From positions 1 through 9,922 of the forward strand of contig JAPLPI010000158.1 of the NCBI GenBank assembly GCA_026400305.1: 9,922 nt of DNA, written 5' to 3'. This DNA is from Alphaproteobacteria bacterium (GTDB lineage Bacteria > Pseudomonadota > Alphaproteobacteria > Micropepsales > Micropepsaceae). A program made the translations under genes and the position numbers. How positions within the stretch are numbered: position 1 is the first letter of the stretch; each line of letters starts with the position of its first letter. Positions 7,297 to 9,922 of the stretch are shown here, one piece after another. The notes beneath the pieces are model-generated. The model saw only the letters and a list, made by a program, of their open reading frames with translations. It had not been told where the DNA came from and did not search any database.

Positions 7297-7326
7297 CTGG
7301 CAAAGGGCGAACCTTCTGTCTATAAA
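7297..7326 (+). promoter_or_regulatory. Candidate promoter of DUF423-copC-copD, possibly leaderless
   Basis: TATAAA at 7321-7326 is a good -10 element in the 60-bp divergent gap. TGGCAA at 7297-7302 is a weak -35, 18 bp upstream. A start about 7 nt after the -10 would fall on or next to the A of ATG 7334, giving a transcript with almost no leader. In line with that, no convincing Shine-Dalgarno precedes ATG 7334. Confidence 0.35.
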
Positions 7327-7333
7327 GCCGGGC

Positions 7334-7702
7334 ATGAAAAAATACCTCTTCCTAGCGGGCGTGAACGGTGCCATCGCGGTGCTGGCGGGTGCCTTCGCAG
7401 CCCATGCCCTGGGATCGCGCCTAGATCCACGCATGCTGACGGCGTTCAGCACCGGCGCCACCTATCACCTGGTGCACTCCCTGGCGCTGGGCATCGCCGC
7501 GCTGGCGGCGCGCGGCGCGGCGCGACGGCGGGCCCTGATCGCGGCGGTATTGTTTGTGGCCGGCATCATCCTGTTCTGCTTCTCGCTCTACCTGTTGGCG
7601 CTGACGGGCTGGGTGGTTTTTGCCTTTGCCACGCCGGTGGGCGGCATCGCCTTTGTCGCCGGCTGGATTATGCTGGCGCTGGCGGGCCTGAAATTGGAGT
7701 AG
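7334..7702 (+). CDS. DUF423 family small membrane protein
   Basis: This 122-residue protein has four predicted membrane helices (about residues 3-24, 35-58, 66-88 and 92-118). Family hallmarks are the N-terminal GxxxGAIAVLAGAFAAHAL stretch and the YHLVHSLALG motif in helix 2. DUF423 (YgdD/YwdK-like) is widespread and has no established function. It heads a compact unit: its TAG (7700-7702) is only 2 nt from copC, and copC's ribosome site GGAG (7696-7699) lies inside this gene's end. The association suggests co-expression with copper genes, but DUF423 also occurs without them, so a copper role is only inference. ATG 7334 is chosen because the conserved N-terminus begins there; the longer open frame upstream is antisense to the hydrolase. 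Confidence 0.87.
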   Translation: MKKYLFLAGVNGAIAVLAGAFAAHALGSRLDPRMLTAFSTGATYHLVHSLALGIAALAARGAARRRALIAAVLFVAGIILFCFSLYLLALTGWVVFAFATPVGGIAFVAGWIMLALAGLKLE

Positions 7703-7704
7703 TC

Positions 7705-8037
7705 ATGAAGAAGTTTGTTTTGCTGTTGCTGCTGACTTCCTCCCCTGCTTTCGCCCATGCCAAGCTTGTCGGCTACGATCCCGCCGCCAATGCCAGCGTG
7801 AAATCGCCAACCATGATCAAGCTGAAATTTTCAGAAAGTCTGGAGCCCGCCTTCAGCACCGCCAGCCTCAGCGATAGCGCCGGCAAGATCTTGCCGGTGC
7901 CAAAGTCGGTGGGGGGCACCACCATCACCCTGCTGCCGATCCGGCTGAAGCCCGGCGCCTATCACGTCAATTGGCAGGCAGTAGGCCATGATACCCACAA
8001 GCTCAGCGGCAGCTTCGTCTTCAAGGTCATTCCGTGA
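7705..8037 (+). CDS. copC: Periplasmic copper-binding protein CopC
   Basis: This 110-residue precursor has a signal peptide MKKFVLLLLLTSSPAFA cleaved before His18, leaving about 93 residues with one CopC beta-sandwich domain. In CopC proteins Cu(II) is held by the amino-terminal His plus an Asp and a His in the C-terminal strand. Here these are H18 (new N-terminus HAKLVGYDP) and D96/H98 within GHDTHKLSGSF. The Met/His-rich loop that forms the Cu(I) site in Pseudomonas CopC is absent, so this is the shorter Cu(II)-only type. Expected role: periplasmic copper carrier handing copper to CopD. GGAG lies 5 nt before the ATG. The stop overlaps copD's GTG (GTGA, 8034-8037), indicating translational coupling. 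Confidence 0.92.
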   Translation: MKKFVLLLLLTSSPAFAHAKLVGYDPAANASVKSPTMIKLKFSESLEPAFSTASLSDSAGKILPVPKSVGGTTITLLPIRLKPGAYHVNWQAVGHDTHKLSGSFVFKVIP

Positions 8038-8855
8038 TCCTGGGTGCGGCGCGCGGCGTCTATTACGTCGCCACGATGTTGCTGTTCGGCGGAAGCGCCT
8101 TCGAGACATTGCTGCGCGCAAAACTGCCCGTCATGACGCCGCTGCGGTGGCAGTCCTTGCGCTGGGCAGTCCTGATCCTGGCGCTGCTGGCGGCCCTGGC
8201 CTGGCTAGGACTGGCGGCGCGGCAGATGGCGGATCGGTTGGACGGGCAAATCCTGGCCCGGACCGCCACCGACACACTGTTCGGCCAAATATTCCTGCTG
8301 CGACTGGTGTCGTTGCTGGGCCTGACGTTGCTGATGACCTTCCGCCGCTGCCGCAAGTTGGCCGTGGCGCTGGCAGCGCTGGCGCTGGCCCTGCCTGCCG
8401 CCACCAGCCATGCCGCGCAGGCCAGTCCCGCCGGCTTCATCGCCATCGGCGCAATTTTGGACGGCGTGCATCTGCTGGCATGCGGCTTCTGGATCGGCGG
8501 GCTGGCGGTTTTGGCGATGCTGTTTCGGCGCAAGGAGCCCAACATCCATTTAGCCCTGTCGCTGTTCTCGGACGGGGCAATAGTGGCGGTGATGCTGCTG
8601 GTGATGACGGGGCTAATCAATGCCGCCTCAATCCTGCTGGGCCATGGCACGCCGGCACCACTTTATCTAGGCGTTCTGGGCGCCAAGCTGGCGTTGGTGG
8701 CAGTCATGCTGGGACTAGCTGCGATCAACCGCTTCAGGCTGATGCCGCGCGCGAACGACAGGATGATCCTCCGCAACGCCGCCCTCGAACTGGGCCTGGG
8801 GCTTACTGTCGTGATGCTGGCGGGAGCACTGGGGCATTTGCAGCCGGTACTGTAG
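8034..8855 (+). CDS. copD: CopD family copper resistance/transport membrane protein
   Basis: This 273-residue inner-membrane protein has about eight hydrophobic helices. CopD-domain features are MILGAARGVYYVATMLLFGG at the N-terminus, GQIFLLRLVSLLGL near residue 85, the periplasm-facing ATSHAAQASP loop, DGVHLLACGFWIGGLAVL with a likely metal-interacting His, and the end motif NRFRLMPR. CopD family proteins are thought to move copper across the cytoplasmic membrane, generally inward, for cuproenzyme supply or homeostasis. The GTG start (8034) overlaps the copC stop by 4 nt, with AAGG at 8023-8026 as ribosome site, so CopC and CopD should be made together. No ATG alternative would keep helix 1. 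The gene is intact. An AGGAG at 8854-8858 spans its stop, but no credible gene follows. Confidence 0.9.
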   Translation: MILGAARGVYYVATMLLFGGSAFETLLRAKLPVMTPLRWQSLRWAVLILALLAALAWLGLAARQMADRLDGQILARTATDTLFGQIFLLRLVSLLGLTLLMTFRRCRKLAVALAALALALPAATSHAAQASPAGFIAIGAILDGVHLLACGFWIGGLAVLAMLFRRKEPNIHLALSLFSDGAIVAVMLLVMTGLINAASILLGHGTPAPLYLGVLGAKLALVAVMLGLAAINRFRLMPRANDRMILRNAALELGLGLTVVMLAGALGHLQPVL

Positions 8856-8869
8856 GAGAAATGAACTCC

Positions 8870-9006
8870 CGCGGCACTTGGGTTTCGCGCGCCACGGCGT
8901 CCTTGTCGCGCGGCACCTTCACGCGATCGAGCGTAGGCGCCAGATCCAGCAAGGCACCTTCAATGTCCAAAAAAAGGGCCGTGTTTTCACTAACCTGCGA
9001 CACCAT
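8870..9006 (-). pseudogene. Decayed 5' fragment of a trehalose-6-phosphate phosphatase-like (OtsB) gene
   Basis: From ATG 9006 the minus strand reads MVSQVSENTALFLDIEGALL then DLAPTLDRVKVPRD. This resembles the start of OtsB proteins, ALFLDxDGTLLDLAPTPDxVxVP, which contains HAD motif I. The essential DxDGT has become DIEGA: the second Asp is Glu and the Thr is Ala, so even a full protein would probably be inactive. After VPRD the similarity stops; the frame runs about 40 more codons without family features and overlaps the end of copD. The remaining HAD motifs are absent in every frame that I checked. The fragment lies downstream of the ROK kinase on the same strand, suggesting a former sugar-phosphate gene pair. 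A chance resemblance over about 30 residues is possible, hence moderate confidence. Confidence 0.5.
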
Positions 9007-9055
9007 CAGGACTTTCTTTTCGCTGCGGCCCGTGCTTCGCAAAACAGCAATGAAA

Positions 9056-9085
9056 TGCGCTTCGATCCGATAGGATTGAAGCGCA
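9056..9085 (-). terminator. Strong stem-loop downstream of the ROK gene, possible terminator
   Basis: GCGCTTCGATCC (9057-9068), loop GATA, and GGATTGAAGCGC (9073-9084), extended by T9056-A9085, form a 13-bp stem. The only imperfect pair (9064/9077) is G-U in plus-strand RNA but C-A in minus-strand RNA. Read on the minus strand it begins 11 nt after the ROK stop and is followed by TTTCATTGCTGTTTT, a loose T-rich stretch. Termination of ROK transcripts is plausible but the T-tract is poor. Confidence 0.45.
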
Positions 9086-9096
9086 CGGCTAGGCCA

Positions 9097-9816
9097 TCAG
9101 GTTCCGTATTTCTTCAGGCGGACCCAGACAAACGCGCCACCTTCCATCCCCGCACTATTGGAAACAATGGATACATTGCGCGGTAGCTTGAACTTCACAT
9201 CGGAGGAGTTGCCGCCACCAAGATACAAATGGTCATAGTTGAACACGGTCTGCAAAACAGCAATCAATCTCTTTATGCGCTTGTTCCAGCGCGCGTTGCC
9301 GATTTTTCGGCGGGTTGCATCACCCAACACCACGTCGAAATCATCCTTGGGATGCATCGCCAGATGCGCCAAGTCCATGTGCGGCATCAACTCGCCGTCA
9401 CGAAACCAGGCGGTGCCGAACCCAGTCCCCAGAGTACAGACCAGTTCCAGCCCCTCGCCATTGATCACCGCCAGGCCCTGGACGTCGGCATCATTGAGCA
9501 GCTTGACTGGTTTCTTAAATTTCTTCTGCATAACCGCCGCTAGGGCAAAACCTTTCCAGTCCTCTGTGCCGAAATTTGGCGCGCTTACAACCTTTCCGTG
9601 CTTGACCGCGCCAGGAAATCCGATAGTGACTTTGTCATACGTTCCCAATGGCGCCACCAGCTTGACCAGCGCTGCCACGATCTGGCGCGGCTTGCGTTTC
9701 ACGGGCGTCTTCACCCGCACCCGTTTGGAAACATATCGCCCGCGAGGGGTGATAATCGCGGCCTTGAGGCCGGAGCCGCCCACATCGATGCAAAGGATTT
9801 TTTTAACAGCGCGCAT
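9097..9816 (-). CDS. ROK family sugar kinase, polyphosphate-glucokinase-like
   Basis: This cytosolic protein of 239 residues carries the sugar-kinase/actin fold signatures of ROK proteins: phosphate loop CIDVGGSGLKAAI (residues 9-21), GFPGAVKHGKV (67-76), catalytic LNDADVQGLA (Asp109), LGTGFGTAWFRDGELMP (129-145) and the C-terminal LYLGGG adenosine-site loop. The zinc-binding CxCGxxGC motif of many ROK proteins is missing and the protein is short, as in polyphosphate glucokinases, so phosphorylation of glucose from polyphosphate or ATP is the best guess. A dense basic stretch at residues 31-44 (KRVRVKTPVKRKPR) could help bind a polyanion (inference). ATG 9816 is preferred over 9834 and 9846 because GAGGA (complement 9825-9829) is 8 nt upstream and the conserved strand follows at once. 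The gene is intact despite an A7 run in its coding strand near 9795. Confidence 0.85.
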   Translation of the reverse strand: MRAVKKILCIDVGGSGLKAAIITPRGRYVSKRVRVKTPVKRKPRQIVAALVKLVAPLGTYDKVTIGFPGAVKHGKVVSAPNFGTEDWKGFALAAVMQKKFKKPVKLLNDADVQGLAVINGEGLELVCTLGTGFGTAWFRDGELMPHMDLAHLAMHPKDDFDVVLGDATRRKIGNARWNKRIKRLIAVLQTVFNYDHLYLGGGNSSDVKFKLPRNVSIVSNSAGMEGGAFVWVRLKKYGT

Positions 9817-9846
9817 GGGGCGGGTCCTCTTCATTCTTGCCAGCAT

Positions 9847-9876
9847 TTATCATCAGGTTCAGTGCCGCATTGACAA
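9847..9876 (-). promoter_or_regulatory. Candidate promoter of the ROK kinase gene
   Basis: On the minus strand TTGTCA (complement of 9871-9876) is followed after 18 bp by TGATAA (complement of 9847-9852), which resembles -35 and -10 elements. A start near 9840 would leave a leader of about 25 nt containing the GAGGA ribosome site. The match is partial and statistical support cannot be computed here. Confidence 0.3.
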
Positions 9877-9922
9877 GTGCGACATGAAAAAACGCCTGGG
9901 GAACGTTACAGAGCATGCGCCC

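Noticed and set aside
8861..9073. Plus-strand ORF of 70 residues after copD, with AGGAG at 8854-8858 just before its ATG
   Set aside because: The ribosome site is only 2 nt from the ATG, and the product is Ser/Arg-rich, has no family features and is antisense to the OtsB-like fragment.
9884..9922. Possible new plus-strand gene start (ATG 9884, MKKRLGNVTEHAP)
   Set aside because: Only 13 codons are visible, with no Shine-Dalgarno and no recognisable similarity; it cannot be supported.
1..9922. A defence system, mobile element, CRISPR array or other novel system
   Set aside because: No repeat arrays, transposases, integrases, nucleases, toxin-antitoxin pairs or unexplained large proteins were found; the genes are housekeeping-type or accessory metabolic.

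Overview
The window is GC-rich, densely coded DNA that most resembles an Alphaproteobacterium. The main evidence is a TauE/SafE-type permease coupled to an Alph_Pro_TM (TIGR02186) protein, the tail of a PodJ-like Sel1 protein, and a thiolase of a type common in that class. A Micropepsales/Rhizomicrobium-like source is possible, but this is only a guess from gene style.

Layout. Plus strand, 1-2824: the end of a small membrane protein, a broken thiolase (392-1596), a CAP-domain lipoprotein (1603-2256) and the C-terminal remnant of a Sel1-repeat protein (2363-2824). Plus strand, 2915-4605: an intact, translationally coupled pair, TSUP permease plus TIGR02186 membrane protein. Minus strand, 7273-4619: an alpha/beta hydrolase, a small HTH-like reading frame, and a secreted amidase broken by an internal deletion. 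Plus strand, 7334-8855: an intact three-gene unit DUF423-copC-copD, with 2-nt spacing and then a 4-nt overlap, so copper handling in the envelope is the clearest shared task. Minus strand, 9816 downward: a ROK-family kinase resembling polyphosphate glucokinase, then a possible terminator hairpin and what looks like the decayed 5' end of a trehalose-6-phosphate phosphatase gene.

The most striking property is a mosaic of clean and damaged genes. TSUP, TIGR02186, CopC, CopD, DUF423, the hydrolase and the ROK kinase read without a break. The thiolase carries one nonsense codon and about four single-base frame changes. The Sel1 gene is beheaded and has a TAG. The amidase lacks about 30 codons including its catalytic Lys, and the HTH frame appears shifted at both ends. 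Several single-base lesions lie in homopolymer runs, so consensus error must be considered. The nonsense codons, the deletion and the degenerate phosphatase motif do not fit that explanation.

I see no tRNA, rRNA, CRISPR array, insertion sequence, phage gene or recognisable defence system. I do not find a convincing undescribed system; the points most worth follow-up are the pseudogene clustering, the TSUP-TIGR02186 pair and the small HTH frame.
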